Assembly: GCF_030758975.1 (NCBI RefSeq)
Contig: NZ_CP132359.1
Span: 884,811-948,810 of the forward strand
Length of the DNA stretch: 64,000 nt
Reading direction: 5' to 3'
Source: Bosea beijingensis
Lineage (GTDB): Bacteria > Pseudomonadota > Alphaproteobacteria > Rhizobiales > Beijerinckiaceae
A model generated the notes under the pieces. The model searched no databases. It was not told the DNA's origin and worked only from the letters and a program-made list of their open reading frames with translations. This document shows positions 7,617 through 16,969 of the stretch, one piece after another. Each line of letters opens with the position of its first letter. The stretch's first letter is position 1. The position numbers and the translations under genes are program-made.

Positions 7617-8969
7617 TCAGACCTGTTCGCGTTCAATCCGAATAACTTGTGGCGGTTCCGCGACATGGCCGTCGGCGATGACCTTTTCCAACGCGGCGCG
7701 GATCGTGGTCTCGCTCGTCGCATAGGTGATGAGCACGACCGGGACCGGCGCGCCGGAGCGGCCACCGGGATCACGCGTCGCAGCCTCGGGCGAGCGGCGC
7801 TGGACGATGCTTTCCAGCGAGATGTCGGCTTCGGCCATGCGCGTCGCGATGGCGGCGGCGGCGCCGGGACGGTCGGCCACGGCCAGGCGGACATAGTAGC
7901 CGCCCTCATGGCGCTGCATCGGGGCGCGCTTCGCCTCTTCCAGACGTGCGACCGGCAGGCCGAAGGGCAGGCCGGCCGTGCCGCGCGCGACATCGGCGAT
8001 ATCGGCGACGACGGCCGACGCCGTCGGGTCGCCGCCGGCGCCGGGTCCGACCAGCGTGATCTCGCGGACCGCGTCGGCGTCGACGCTGACGGCGTTGAGC
8101 ACGCCCATCACCTGCGCGATCGGGGAGGATTTCGGCACCATGGTCGGGTGAACGCGCTGCTCGATGCCGGTCTTGGTCCGCTCGGCGACGCCGAGCAATT
8201 TGATGCGGTAGCCGAGGTCGTCGGCCATCTTCAGGTCGAGCGGCGTGATCGCGGAAATGCCTTCGACATGAATCGCTTCGGCGTCGATCTTCGTGCCGAA
8301 GGCGAGGCTCGTCAGGATCGCGAGCTTATGGGCGGTGTCGAAGCCCTCGACATCGAAGGTCGGGTCGGCTTCGGCATAGCCGAGGCGCTGCGCGTCCTTG
8401 AGGCAGGCCTCGAAGGTCAGTCCCTCCTGCTCCATCCGCGAGAGGATGTAGTTGCAGGTGCCGTTGAGGATGCCGGAGATGCGGCTGACATTGTTGCCGG
8501 CCAGTGCCTCGCGCAGGGTCTTCACCACGGGAATGCCGCCGGCCGAGGATGCCTCGAAGGCGAGCGCCACGCCCTTGCTCTCGGCGAGGTCGGCGAGCGC
8601 CACGCCATGGGCCGCGAGCAGCGCCTTGTTGGCGGTGACGACATGCTTGCCGGCCGACAGGGCCGCCTCGACGGCAGCCTTGGCCGGGCCGTCGGAGCCA
8701 CCGACCAATTCGACGAGGCAGTCGATCTCGTCCGATTTCGCCAGCGCGACCGGGTCGTCGAACCAGGCGAGGCCGCCGAGATCGATGCCGCGATCGCGGT
8801 TGCGGTCGCGCGCCGAGACGGCGGTGACACGGATCGCGCGGCCGCAGCGCGCCGCCAGGGCATTTTCCTGCCGGCGCAGGATGCGCAAGGTGGAGGCGCC
8901 GACCGTGCCGAGGCCGGCAAGTCCGATGCGCAGGGGCTGGGAGGCTGGCGAAAGAGGCACGCTGGTCAT
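7617..8969 (-). CDS. hom: Homoserine dehydrogenase
   Basis: NAD(P)-dependent reduction of aspartate semialdehyde to homoserine, the branch point to threonine and methionine; 450 aa. Domains in order: Rossmann fold with IGLAGLGTVGASTLR near residue 14; catalytic domain with SSAGGIPVVKTLREALAGN and GILNGTCNYIL; C-terminal ACT regulatory domain (from about residue 370, VRLAVADRPGAAAAIA), which implies threonine feedback. It is monofunctional, with no aspartokinase domain. Order aminotransferase - small membrane protein - hom - glpX on one strand suggests an operon. Confidence 0.97.
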   Translation of the reverse strand: MTSVPLSPASQPLRIGLAGLGTVGASTLRILRRQENALAARCGRAIRVTAVSARDRNRDRGIDLGGLAWFDDPVALAKSDEIDCLVELVGGSDGPAKAAVEAALSAGKHVVTANKALLAAHGVALADLAESKGVALAFEASSAGGIPVVKTLREALAGNNVSRISGILNGTCNYILSRMEQEGLTFEACLKDAQRLGYAEADPTFDVEGFDTAHKLAILTSLAFGTKIDAEAIHVEGISAITPLDLKMADDLGYRIKLLGVAERTKTGIEQRVHPTMVPKSSPIAQVMGVLNAVSVDADAVREITLVGPGAGGDPTASAVVADIADVARGTAGLPFGLPVARLEEAKRAPMQRHEGGYYVRLAVADRPGAAAAIATRMAEADISLESIVQRRSPEAATRDPGGRSGAPVPVVLITYATSETTIRAALEKVIADGHVAEPPQVIRIEREQV

Positions 8970-9017
8970 GCGCGCGGCGTCGCATGAGGTGCGGCGCGAG
9001 TCAACGTGGAAGCCGCC

Positions 9018-9449
9018 TCAGCCGAAATGGCAGACGACCTCGGCGGCAACGCGCTTCACCTTGCCGTCCTCGAAACCCAGATAGATGCGCAGCAGATTGG
9101 TGCCGAAGGCGGTCGCCTTGATGGTGTGCAGCGCCTCGATCGTCGTCTCCTGGGAAACGGTGCTGTTCTCGACCGCGGGGGTCCAGAACCAGGGTTTCGG
9201 CGGATCGATCGTGATCTCCGAGAGCGCGCGCTCGGCATCGGCCCGGCCGGTGCCGACCGGGATGTAGCGGGTGACGATATCCGTCGCGTCGCGGGCGCAT
9301 TCCCGGCCACCGGAAACCGCCAGCACATCCGAGACCAGCGCCGAGTTCGTCTGCGTGATGCGGCCACGCGAATAGTCATAGGTCGCGACGAGGCAGATCA
9401 GCGCGAAGACGGCGAAAGCGACGCCGAGCAGGCGGCCTGTTCGTAACAT
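9018..9449 (-). CDS. Hypothetical membrane-anchored protein
   Basis: A 143-aa protein from ATG 9449 (MLRTGRLLGVAF); upstream in-frame ATGs as far as 9506 would add up to 19 residues. One hydrophobic helix near residues 9-26 (VAFAVFALICLVATYDY) is an uncleaved anchor or signal, and the rest, with cysteines in GRECARDATD and at the C-terminal VVCHFG, would be periplasmic. No family recognised. It lies between the aminotransferase and hom on the same strand and is presumably cotranscribed. Its third-codon-position bias matches its neighbours, so I take it as a real gene. Confidence 0.65.
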   Translation of the reverse strand: MLRTGRLLGVAFAVFALICLVATYDYSRGRITQTNSALVSDVLAVSGGRECARDATDIVTRYIPVGTGRADAERALSEITIDPPKPWFWTPAVENSTVSQETTIEALHTIKATAFGTNLLRIYLGFEDGKVKRVAAEVVCHFG

Positions 9450-9556
9450 GGAAGCGAGCCTCGGACGCGATGCGGAGCCATCCGTCCGCATCGCATCGGT
9501 TCCCATGTTTTGCGGGCGCGGTCCAGAGGCATGCGATGCCGCAGGCGCGGCAACCT

Positions 9557-9608
9557 CACGCCGTCATCCCGGACAAGCGGCGAAGCCGCGCCGATCCGGG
9601 ATGACCAC
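9557..9608. repeat. Dispersed palindromic repeat (GTCATCCCGG family), short copy
   Basis: CGCCGTCATCCCGGACAAGCGG pairs with CCGATCCGGGATGACCACG across GCGAAGCCGCG. This is a compact two-ended copy of the element at 6455-6563, placed just beyond the aminotransferase stop. Confidence 0.75.
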
Positions 9609-9636
9609 GTTCTTTCTTTGGAAGCGAGAGAGGACC

Positions 9637-10857
9637 CTACCCCGCCTTCGGCATCTGGATGACGTTGTGCAGCGTGGTGTCGGCGCCCTTGAGGAAGCGG
9701 CCGATATTGCGCGCGGCCTGGCGGATGCGCTGCTCGTTCTCGACGATGGCGATGCGGACATAGTCGTCGCCATGCTCACCGAAGCCGATGCCCGGCGCGA
9801 CCGCGACCTCGGCCTTCTCGATCAGCAGCTTCGAGAATTCCAGCGAGCCGAGATGGCGGAACTTCTCGGGGATCGGCACCCATGCGAACATCGAGGCCTC
9901 CGGCGCCGGGAACTCCCAGCCGGCCTTGCCGAAGCTCTCGACCAGCGCGTCGCGGCGCTTGCGGTAGATCTCGCGCATCTCGCGGATGCAGTCGTCCGGG
10001 CCGTTCAGCGCAGCGGCCGCCGCGACCTGGATCGGCGTGTAGGCGCCGTAGTCGAGATAGGATTTCACCCGCGCCAGCGCCGCGAGCAGGCGCTCGTTGC
10101 CGACGGCGAAGCCCATGCGCCAGCCGGCCATCGAGAAGGTCTTCGACATCGAGGTGAACTCGACCGCGACATCGATCGCGCCCGGCACCTGCAGCATCGA
10201 GGGCGGCGGGTTGTTCTCGTCGAAATAGACCTCGGCATAGGCGAGGTCCGAGAGCAGGATCAATTCATGCTTCTTCGCGAAGGCCACGAGGTCCCGGTAG
10301 AAATCGAGCGAGGCGACATAGGCCGTCGGATTGGCGGGATAACAGGTGACGAGCGCGATCGGCTTCGGCACCGAATGCATCATCGCCCGCTCCAGCGCCG
10401 GGAACATCGCCGGCGTCGGCTCGGCCGGAACGGAGCGAATCACGCCGCCCGCCATCAGGAAGCCGAAGGCGTGGATCGGGTAGCTCGGGTTCGGCACCAG
10501 CACGACGTCGCCCGGCCCGGTAATGGCCTGGGCCATGTTGGCGAAGCCCTCCTTCGAGCCCAGCGTCGCGACGACCTGCGTGTCGGGGTTGAGCTTCACG
10601 CCGAAGCGGCGCTCGTAATAGCTTGCCTGGGCGCGACGCAGGCCGCCGATGCCCTTCGAGGCGGAATAGCGGTCGGTGCGCGGCTTGCCGGCGGTCTCGA
10701 CCAGTTTCTCGATGACGTGCTTGGGCGCCGGCAGGTCGGGATTGCCCATGCCGAGATCGATAATGTCGACGCCCTTGGCGCGCTCGGCAGCCTTGATCTT
10801 GTTGACCTGTTCAAAAACGTAGGGCGGCAGGCGCTTGATACGGTGAAAATCGGTCAT
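9637..10857 (-). CDS. PLP-dependent aminotransferase (AlaC / AatC-like, class I/II)
   Basis: Fold-type I aminotransferase, 406 aa. It has VDIIDLGMGNPDLPAPKHV near the N-terminus, the substrate-loop YSASKGIGGLRRA, the conserved NPTAYVAS (asparagine that contacts PLP), the catalytic-lysine motif SMSKTFSMAGWRMGFAVG, and the C-terminal arginine region YVRIAIVENEQRIRQA. Close relatives are annotated as alanine aminotransferase AlaC, Rhizobium AatC, or LL-diaminopimelate aminotransferase-like. Its position upstream of hom points to amino acid metabolism, but the exact amino donor is uncertain. Confidence 0.92.
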   Translation of the reverse strand: MTDFHRIKRLPPYVFEQVNKIKAAERAKGVDIIDLGMGNPDLPAPKHVIEKLVETAGKPRTDRYSASKGIGGLRRAQASYYERRFGVKLNPDTQVVATLGSKEGFANMAQAITGPGDVVLVPNPSYPIHAFGFLMAGGVIRSVPAEPTPAMFPALERAMMHSVPKPIALVTCYPANPTAYVASLDFYRDLVAFAKKHELILLSDLAYAEVYFDENNPPPSMLQVPGAIDVAVEFTSMSKTFSMAGWRMGFAVGNERLLAALARVKSYLDYGAYTPIQVAAAAALNGPDDCIREMREIYRKRRDALVESFGKAGWEFPAPEASMFAWVPIPEKFRHLGSLEFSKLLIEKAEVAVAPGIGFGEHGDDYVRIAIVENEQRIRQAARNIGRFLKGADTTLHNVIQMPKAG

Positions 10858-11040
10858 CTCGAACAGGTCCTCGGCCGCCCAGGGGCGGTGTCATGATTTC
10901 GCGCGGATTACATCCTTGCGCCGAGGGTGCTTAGCATCGCATCTTTCGTCATGACAGGGTCCACGACGCAATATTATGCGATTCGTCGGCCGATGACGTT
11001 GATCGGCAGCCGGCTCAATCTGCCGGGACCAAACCCGCCC

Positions 11041-11403
11041 TCAGTTCTGCGGGATCTTCGCCGGCGCCGGCGGCGGCGTGCTGCCAAGCGTCTTAGCGGT
11101 GTTGCCGGCAGCCGCATTGGCCTTCTGCTTGGCCTCGAGCGTGGCCTCGATCTTCTTGTAGTCCTCGACCGGCTTGCGCGGCGCCGCCCGGGTCACGCTC
11201 GACCCGACGGGGACGTATTCGAGGTCGGCCGGGCGGGCTTCGCGGACGAAAGCCTTCGATTGCTGCGGCGTCGTCGCGAGGCCCGCCGCCTCGGCGGCGC
11301 CCTTGAGTCCCTCGTCGCTGCCACAGCCGGCGAGCGCCGTCCCGATCGCGACCAGCGCCGCCGGCATCAGGAGCAACTTTTTCGCGGAGATTTCGGTCGG
11401 CAT
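11041..11403 (-). CDS. Small lipoprotein, unknown function
   Basis: A 120-aa protein from ATG 11403. The signal sequence [21 protein letters not shown] leads to a lipobox ending LAGC at about residue 28, with Ser-Asp following. An Asp at +2 can favour inner-membrane retention in enterics, but here the +2 residue is glycine-serine-aspartate (CGSDEG), so sorting is unclear. The rest is Ala/Pro-rich and low in structure, ending [12 protein letters not shown]. It is divergent from phaC with about 115 nt between starts. No family recognised. Confidence 0.7.
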   Translation of the reverse strand: MPTEISAKKLLLMPAALVAIGTALAGCGSDEGLKGAAEAAGLATTPQQSKAFVREARPADLEYVPVGSSVTRAAPRKPVEDYKKIEATLEAKQKANAAAGNTAKTLGSTPPPAPAKIPQN

Positions 11404-11518
11404 CGTTGCATCCAGCGGTTGTCGATTTTGCTTGGTAAAGCACACAGGCTGCGTCCTTAATAGGACCAAAATGGAGCGCCATGCGCTATCCGACAATGAC
11501 TGGGGGAAAGGGCGAGAT

Positions 11519-13339
11519 ATGAGCGGCAAAAGCGACAGGGCGAAGGACACCACCGGCCCGGCCGAGGCCGCCGCGCCCGACTTCGACCAGTTCGCGCAGA
11601 ATATGGGCCGGCTCGTCGAGGAATACGGCAAGGTCACCGCCGCCTATCTGAAACCGGTCGAACGCGGCGAGGCCAAGACCGGCCAGGCCGACGAGGCCAG
11701 CGACATGGTCAAGACGCTGGGGCGCGTCGCCGAACGCTGGGTCAACGATCCCTCCAAGATCATCGAGGCGCAGGCTTCCCTCACCGGCGACTTCATGAAC
11801 CTGTGGAGCGCGGCCTTGAAGCGGGCCGGCGGCGAGGAGGTCGCGCCCGTCGCCGAGCCGGACAAACGCGACGGCCGCTTCAAGGACCCGGACTGGACCA
11901 ACCACCCGACCTTCGATTTCATCAAGCAGGCCTACCTGATCGGCTCGCGCTGGGCCGAGACGATGGTGGACAAGGCCGACGATCTCGACCCGCATACCCG
12001 CGAGAAGGCCCGCTTCTACATCAAGCAGATCGCCGGGGCGCTTTCGCCGACCAATTTCGTCGCGACCAACCCCGAATTGCTGCGCGAGACGCTGCAGCAG
12101 AACGGCGAGAACCTCGTGCGCGGCATGAAGATGTATGCCGAGGATGTCGAGGCCGGCGGCGGCGAGCTCAAGATCCGCCAGTCGGATGCGAGCTCCTTCG
12201 AGGTCGGCGTCAATATCGCGACGACGCCGGGCAAGGTCATCTTCCGCAACGAGATCATCGAACTGATCCAGTACGCGCCCGCGACGCCGCAGGTGCTGAA
12301 GCGGCCGCTCCTGATCGTGCCGCCCTGGATCAACAAGTTCTACATCCTCGACCTCAACCCGGAGAAGAGCTTCATCCGCTGGTGCGTCGAGCAGGGGCTG
12401 ACGGTCTTCTGCATCTCCTGGGTCAATCCCGATGCGCGCCACGCCGCCAAGGATTTCGAGAGCTACATGCGCGAGGGCATCTTCGCCGCGCTCGACACGA
12501 TCGAGGACGTGACGGGCGAAAAGAAGGTCTCGACGATCGGCTACTGCGTCGGCGGCACGCTGCTCGGCGTCACGCTGGCCTATATGGCGGCGGTGCGCGA
12601 CAAGCGCATAGAAAGCGCGACCTTCTTCACCACGCAGGTCGATTTCTCGCAGGCCGGCGAACTCTCGGTCTTCGTCGACGAGGAGCAAATCCGCGCGATC
12701 GAGGAGCAGATGGCCCGCACCGGCTATCTCGACGGCTCGCGCATGTCGGGCGCCTTCAACATGCTCCGGCCGAACGACCTGATCTGGTCCTACGCGGTCA
12801 ACAACTACCTGAAGGGCAAGGCACCGACCCCGTTCGACCTGCTCTACTGGAACTCGGATTCGACGCGGATGCCGGCGGCGAACCACTCCTTCTACCTGCG
12901 CAACTGCTACCTCGACAACAAGCTCTCCAAGGGCGAGATGCGGATCGGCGGCAAGAAGCTCGATCTCAAGCAGATCGCGATCCCGATCTACAATCTCGCG
13001 GCGCGCGAGGACCATATCGCCCCCGCCCAATCGGTCTTCAACGGCTCGCAATGCTTCGGCGGGCCGGTCGAGCATGTCGTCGCCGGCTCGGGCCATATCG
13101 CCGGCGTGGTCAATCCGCCGGCCAAGGTGAAGTACCAGTACTGGACCGGCGGCCCGGCCAGGGGCCGCTATGCGGACTGGCTGGCCAAGGCCGACGAGCA
13201 TCCTGGCTCGTGGTGGCCGCACTGGTTCGGCTGGCTGGAGGCCCAGGCGCCGAAGAAGGTTCCGGCCCGCGAGCCGGGCGGCGGCAAGCTCAAGCCGCTG
13301 GCCGATGCCCCAGGGACCTATGTGAAGATGAAGGCCTAG
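11519..13339 (+). CDS. phaC: Class I poly(3-hydroxyalkanoate) synthase
   Basis: Polymerises (R)-3-hydroxyacyl-CoA, mainly hydroxybutyryl-CoA, into PHA at the granule surface; 606 aa, the normal class I length. Start ATG 11519 follows GGGGGAAAGGGCGAGAT. The N-terminal domain has the PhaC_N signature region; the alpha/beta hydrolase domain has the lipase-like box GYCVGGTL whose cysteine is the catalytic nucleophile, a later aspartate in [10 protein letters not shown] and the general-base histidine in [21 protein letters not shown] is a further class I signature. No phaA, phaB, phasin or phaR lies nearby, so monomer supply is encoded elsewhere. Confidence 0.97.
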   Translation: MSGKSDRAKDTTGPAEAAAPDFDQFAQNMGRLVEEYGKVTAAYLKPVERGEAKTGQADEASDMVKTLGRVAERWVNDPSKIIEAQASLTGDFMNLWSAALKRAGGEEVAPVAEPDKRDGRFKDPDWTNHPTFDFIKQAYLIGSRWAETMVDKADDLDPHTREKARFYIKQIAGALSPTNFVATNPELLRETLQQNGENLVRGMKMYAEDVEAGGGELKIRQSDASSFEVGVNIATTPGKVIFRNEIIELIQYAPATPQVLKRPLLIVPPWINKFYILDLNPEKSFIRWCVEQGLTVFCISWVNPDARHAAKDFESYMREGIFAALDTIEDVTGEKKVSTIGYCVGGTLLGVTLAYMAAVRDKRIESATFFTTQVDFSQAGELSVFVDEEQIRAIEEQMARTGYLDGSRMSGAFNMLRPNDLIWSYAVNNYLKGKAPTPFDLLYWNSDSTRMPAANHSFYLRNCYLDNKLSKGEMRIGGKKLDLKQIAIPIYNLAAREDHIAPAQSVFNGSQCFGGPVEHVVAGSGHIAGVVNPPAKVKYQYWTGGPARGRYADWLAKADEHPGSWWPHWFGWLEAQAPKKVPAREPGGGKLKPLADAPGTYVKMKA

Positions 13340-13363
13340 CCAGCGCCTCGCCTTTCCCTTTGC

Positions 13364-13840
13364 TCAGGCGCTGTCGGCCGCGCGTGCGCCGACGGCCTTG
13401 CGGAAGAACACCACGCGCTCCGTTTCGGCAAAGCCGAGCGCGCGGTGGAGAGCCAGGCTCGCCGCATTGCCGATCGCAGCGTCGGAGGAGAATTCCGTGC
13501 AGCCCTGCGCTCGCCCCCAGTCCTCGACGGCGCGGCAGAGCATCCGGCCGATCCCGGAACGCCGGTATGGTTCGGCGACGAAGATACCTTCGAGGAAGAC
13601 GACGGGCGATGTCTCGCAGCCATTGACGTAGTCGCTGCGCAAAGCCGCCTCGGCAAAGCCGACGCAGGCGCCCTCGCCCGTCAGGGCCACGCAGGCGAAA
13701 TCGCGATCATTCGCGGCGGCCAGCGTCTCCGCCAGTTCCGTGCCATGCGCCTGCGCATCCTGATCCGGCCAGAGCTCGGCCCGCAGAGCCGCCCATTCGC
13801 CCAGATGCTGCTCTCCGGCTCTTTCGATCTTGATCGTCAT
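13364..13840 (-). CDS. GNAT acetyltransferase resembling aminoglycoside 6'-N-acetyltransferase AAC(6')
   Basis: A 158-aa GNAT protein starting at ATG 13840 after GGAG. The overall pattern follows chromosomal AAC(6')-I enzymes: ALRAELWPDQD with a trailing His/Glu near the start, CVGFAEAALRSDYVNGC, then SPVVFLEGIFVAEPYRRSGIG (acetyl-CoA site Q/RxxGxG type), GCTEFSSDAAI, and LHRALGFAETERVVFFRK at the end. Those family members acetylate the 6'-amino group of kanamycin-type aminoglycosides, but many chromosomal homologues confer resistance only when overexpressed, and the natural substrate is often unknown. Resistance activity here is inference. Confidence 0.82.
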   Translation of the reverse strand: MTIKIERAGEQHLGEWAALRAELWPDQDAQAHGTELAETLAAANDRDFACVALTGEGACVGFAEAALRSDYVNGCETSPVVFLEGIFVAEPYRRSGIGRMLCRAVEDWGRAQGCTEFSSDAAIGNAASLALHRALGFAETERVVFFRKAVGARAADSA

Positions 13841-13925
13841 CTTCACTCCAGGCTGCAGCTTCGCAGGCGATGCTTGCGCGAGGCTACAGCCAGCATCCCG
13901 GAAAAACCGGCGGGATAACGGCAAC

Positions 13926-13950
13926 AAAAAAGCCGGCCCGAAGGCCGGCT
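13926..13950 (-). terminator. Intrinsic terminator downstream of the FadL-type porin
   Basis: Arms AGCCGGCC (13931-13938) and GGCCGGCT (13943-13950) with loop CGAA; on the minus strand the stem is followed by a run of six T. The plus strand also has TTTT after the stem, so it could work both ways. It lies 24 nt beyond the fadL-type stop. Confidence 0.85.
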
Positions 13951-13973
13951 CTTTTGCGTCGGAGCGATGCCGC

Positions 13974-15329
13974 TCAGTTCTTGCGGACGACCGGGCGAAC
14001 CGGGATCGTCTCCATCGGGTTGTCCCAGCGATAGGTCAGCGCGGCCGACATGATGTGGACCTGCGGCTTCGCCTCCGCGGCGTAGATGACCGGCGCGGCC
14101 GGGCTGAACTGGGGATGGCCGGGGCCGTAGTTCACGCGTGCCTTGTTCACATGGATATAGGTGTAGCCGAGGTCGAGATTGATCTTCTCCGAGAACTTGT
14201 AGCTCAGACCGGCAGAGAGCCAGAGGCGGTCGTTGTCGGAGATATAGACCGTGCGGTTGGTGTCGTTGACCGCCGAGAGTTCGTAGCCGACACCGGCGCG
14301 CAGCGTCAGGTCGCGGTTGTACTTGTATTCGAGACCGGCAGCGAAATACCAGGAGTCGTCATAGACGAAGTTCAGGCTGTTGACCGGCAGGCCGGTGAGC
14401 TGGCTGACGATCGGGATACGGCGGAAGCGGCTCCAGTTCGTCCATTCGACGCCGAGATGAGCCTGCCACTGGTCGTTGATCTGCTGCGAGACGCCGAAGA
14501 CGACAGAGTCGGGCAGATTCAGGTTCGCCCTGATCGGCAGCACGGCGTTGGGCAGCCAGAACTTGCCTTCGAGCGTCTGCCGGATCGAGGAGCGATAGGC
14601 GATACCGATATTGGTGCCCTGCCAAGGCGTGAGGTTCACACCGAAGCGATAGCCGAAATCGATGGTGTCGCCATCGAGGATCGCATTGCCGGCAGCGGCC
14701 GTCAGGCCGGTCGCCTGCTTCAGATTGGCCTTGAAATACTGGACCTGGAGCGCGGCACCGATCGAGATCCAGTCGTTGAGCTGGTAGCCGATGGTCGGCG
14801 AGACGTTGATCGAGCGCACCTTGGCCGAGCGGCCATAGGTCTGGGCAGCGTTATAGGTGTTGTCGGCCTTGGAGCGCAGGCCGAACGGCGCGCCGGTCGT
14901 CATACCGATCCAGAGCCGGTCGTTGAGCTGCCAGGCGGAGTAGGACGCGGGAATGAAGGCGCCATCGCCGCCGAGTTCGCCGGTGCCGAGCGGGCTGCCA
15001 CCCAGCGCGGTGTTCGGCACCGTGACGCCCGGCGCAACCGAGACGCGCGTGCCCTGGGTCGGCGTGTATTCGCCCTGCGGCAGCAGATAGGTGAAGTTCC
15101 ACTGGCTGTTGCGGCCGGGGAACATGGTGATGGTCGCCGGGTTCCAGGCCATCGAACCCATGCCGATGCCGCCAGCGGCAGCGCCGGCATAGGCCATGCC
15201 GAGACCCTCGGCGCTCTGGCCGCTGCGGATAGCGAAGGAGCTCGCCGAAGCCGCTCCAGCCGCGAGCAAGGCGGCGAGCGAGACGGTGGCGGCTGCGGCG
15301 GTACGAACAAGGCCCTTCATCGAATCCAT
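13974..15329 (-). CDS. FadL/OmpP1/TodX-family outer membrane transporter
   Basis: Beta-barrel outer membrane channel for hydrophobic compounds such as long-chain fatty acids or aromatic hydrocarbons; 451 aa. The signal peptide (MKGLVRTAAAATVSL...GAASAS) precedes SFAIRSGQSAEGLGMAYAGAAAGG, the N-terminal hatch region typical of FadL homologues, and GMGSMAWNPATITMFPG replaces the NPA motif of the family. The remainder alternates polar/apolar residues as in a barrel and ends in amphipathic strands. Starts at 15329 (MDSMKG) and 15320 (MKG) cannot be separated with certainty. It stands alone, divergent from the FAH hydrolase. Confidence 0.92.
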   Translation of the reverse strand: MDSMKGLVRTAAAATVSLAALLAAGAASASSFAIRSGQSAEGLGMAYAGAAAGGIGMGSMAWNPATITMFPGRNSQWNFTYLLPQGEYTPTQGTRVSVAPGVTVPNTALGGSPLGTGELGGDGAFIPASYSAWQLNDRLWIGMTTGAPFGLRSKADNTYNAAQTYGRSAKVRSINVSPTIGYQLNDWISIGAALQVQYFKANLKQATGLTAAAGNAILDGDTIDFGYRFGVNLTPWQGTNIGIAYRSSIRQTLEGKFWLPNAVLPIRANLNLPDSVVFGVSQQINDQWQAHLGVEWTNWSRFRRIPIVSQLTGLPVNSLNFVYDDSWYFAAGLEYKYNRDLTLRAGVGYELSAVNDTNRTVYISDNDRLWLSAGLSYKFSEKINLDLGYTYIHVNKARVNYGPGHPQFSPAAPVIYAAEAKPQVHIMSAALTYRWDNPMETIPVRPVVRKN

Positions 15330-15750
15330 CCCGGTTCTAGGTTCTTCGAGGCCAGACACCCCGCTTGATTCGAACCATGACCCGAGCCGTTTCCCGCCGC
15401 AATCCTGCTTCTGCCGCCCTGAAATCGCCGCAAGACATCCGCAATTCAGCCCGAGAGAGCCGGAAACTGCTCAAAATCACCGGTTTTCGGACATGCGTCG
15501 GCGAGATTGTTCAGAAAGATATCGTTTATATAAGAACTATTGTCGGTTTTCGCGCATTTCCGGCCCGCCCCGATCCCTTAGGCTACCCCAAGGTCAATCG
15601 TCGGTTTGGGAAGCCCCGTTGCATTCGGGCAACAATCCGGCCGCCTGCTCCTTGCGGATGTCCCATGCGCGATGATGGGCTTGTGTTTCCAGCCGGCATC
15701 CGATCAGAATCCCCTCACCCATTTAGATCGTTTGAAACGGGGGAAACACC
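15330..15750. other. Non-coding divergent promoter region
   Basis: 421 nt between the FadL-type gene and the FAH-family gene. A conspicuously AT-rich patch around 15515-15545 (GATATCGTTTATATAAGAACTATTG) is the likeliest site of promoter elements. No convincing gene or RNA fold was seen. Confidence 0.5.
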
Positions 15751-16599
15751 TTGAAACTGCTCCGCTACGGCGCATCCGGCCAGGAGAAGCCGGCCCTTCT
15801 CGATGCCAAGGGCGGGTTGCGCGACCTGTCCGGCGTCATTCCCGACCTCGCCGGCAAGGCGCTGACCTCTGCCTCGCTCGCCAAGATCAAGGCGCTTTCG
15901 CCGGAATCGTTGCCGCTGGTGTCCGGTTCGCCGCGCATCGGCGCCTGCGTCGCGGATGTCCGCAACTTCATCGCCGTCGGCCTGAACTTCGCCGATCACG
16001 CCGCCGAGACCGGCGCCGAGATCCCGAAGGAGCCGATCCTGTTCAACAAGGCCCCGAACTGCATCGTCGGACCGAATGACGACGTGATCATCCCGAAAGG
16101 CTCGCAAAAGACCGACTGGGAAGTCGAGCTTGCGATCGTGATCGGCGACGGCGGCTCCTATATCCCGGAAGACAAGGCCATGGCGGCAATCGCCGGGTTC
16201 TGCGTCTGCAACGACGTCTCCGAGCGCGCCTTCCAGCAGGAGCGCGGCGGCCAGTGGGCCAAGGGCAAGGGCTGCCCGACCTTCGGGCCGCTCGGCCCCT
16301 GGCTCGTCACCACCGACGAGGTCAAGGACATCCAGAATCTCGGCATGTGGCTCGAGGTCGACGGCGAGCGCGTGCAGAACGGCTCGACCAAGACGATGAT
16401 CTTCGGCGCGGCCTATCTGGTCCACTATATCAGCCAGTTCATGCGGCTCGATCCGGGCGACGTCATCACCACCGGAACGCCCCCTGGTGTCGGCCTCGGC
16501 TTCAAGCCGCCACGCTTCCTGAAGGGCGGCGAAGTCGTCACTCTCGGCATCGAGGGCCTCGGCGAGCAGAGGCAGAATTTCGTGCCCTACAAGGGCTGA
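15751..16599 (+). CDS. Fumarylacetoacetate hydrolase family protein
   Basis: A 282-aa FAH-superfamily enzyme, of the group that hydrolyses C-C bonds in acylpyruvates or acts as ureidoglycolate lyase, 2-keto-pentenoate hydratase or oxaloacetate tautomerase-like proteins. The start is TTG 15751 with GGGGGAAA nine bases upstream; the first residues (KLLRYGASGQEKPALLD) align with FAH proteins from their second position. Metal-binding residues occur in DWEVELAIVIG (Glu) and in the neighbouring NDVSERAFQ; GDVITTGTPPGVGLG is the C-terminal signature. It is followed by a terminator and is a monocistronic gene. Substrate not assigned. Confidence 0.9.
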   Translation: MKLLRYGASGQEKPALLDAKGGLRDLSGVIPDLAGKALTSASLAKIKALSPESLPLVSGSPRIGACVADVRNFIAVGLNFADHAAETGAEIPKEPILFNKAPNCIVGPNDDVIIPKGSQKTDWEVELAIVIGDGGSYIPEDKAMAAIAGFCVCNDVSERAFQQERGGQWAKGKGCPTFGPLGPWLVTTDEVKDIQNLGMWLEVDGERVQNGSTKTMIFGAAYLVHYISQFMRLDPGDVITTGTPPGVGLGFKPPRFLKGGEVVTLGIEGLGEQRQNFVPYKG

Positions 16600-16606
16600 T
16601 CCGGAA

Positions 16607-16628
16607 GGGGCGCTGCGGCGCCCCTTTT
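16607..16628 (+). terminator. Intrinsic terminator of the FAH-family gene
   Basis: GGGGCGC (16607-16613), loop TGCG, GCGCCCC (16618-16624), then TTTT, starting 8 nt after the stop codon. Confidence 0.88.
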
Positions 16629-16969
16629 CATGTCGGTGGAGTCATATACCGGCGCCGGGTCATACCGACACCCGGTGGGCGCTTCACCCGGCCACGAAGC
16701 CGATGCGGGGAACAAGGACGCCAACGCGAAAAGGCACTGCCGAAGCTGCTTGACCTAGCTTCGGCAGTGCAAGCGGATACTCGCCTGTGGCCTTGCAGCC
16801 TCGTTGCGGACCACCACCATGGCCTCGTCGGAAAATCCTGCCATCCCCCAAATGGGAGTTTCCCAGGCGTCATTCTGCCTCGCCACGGCCGGAAATGGCC
16901 GATGTTTCAGCCCGGTGATCGATTTTCCTCATGATTGCGAAGGGATTTCGCGCTTTTTCCCCTGCCGCA
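16629..16969. other. Non-coding convergent gap with terminator for the LuxR-type gene
   Basis: 341 nt between convergent genes. It holds one clear element, the hairpin at 16729-16770 described separately, and otherwise nothing I can assign. Confidence 0.5.
16729..16770 (-). terminator. 13-bp hairpin with U-run, probable terminator of the LuxR-type regulator
   Basis: GCACTGCCGAAGC (16734-16746) and GCTTCGGCAGTGC (16758-16770) are perfectly complementary around an 11-nt loop. On the minus strand the stem is followed after CC by TTTT. It lies about 200 nt past the regulator's stop, so the transcript has a long 3' untranslated part, or a small 3'-derived RNA is made. Confidence 0.65.

Noticed and set aside
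11803..13626. 607-codon frame overlapping phaC in another frame
   Set aside because: Arg-rich shadow of phaC; no start signal and no domain.
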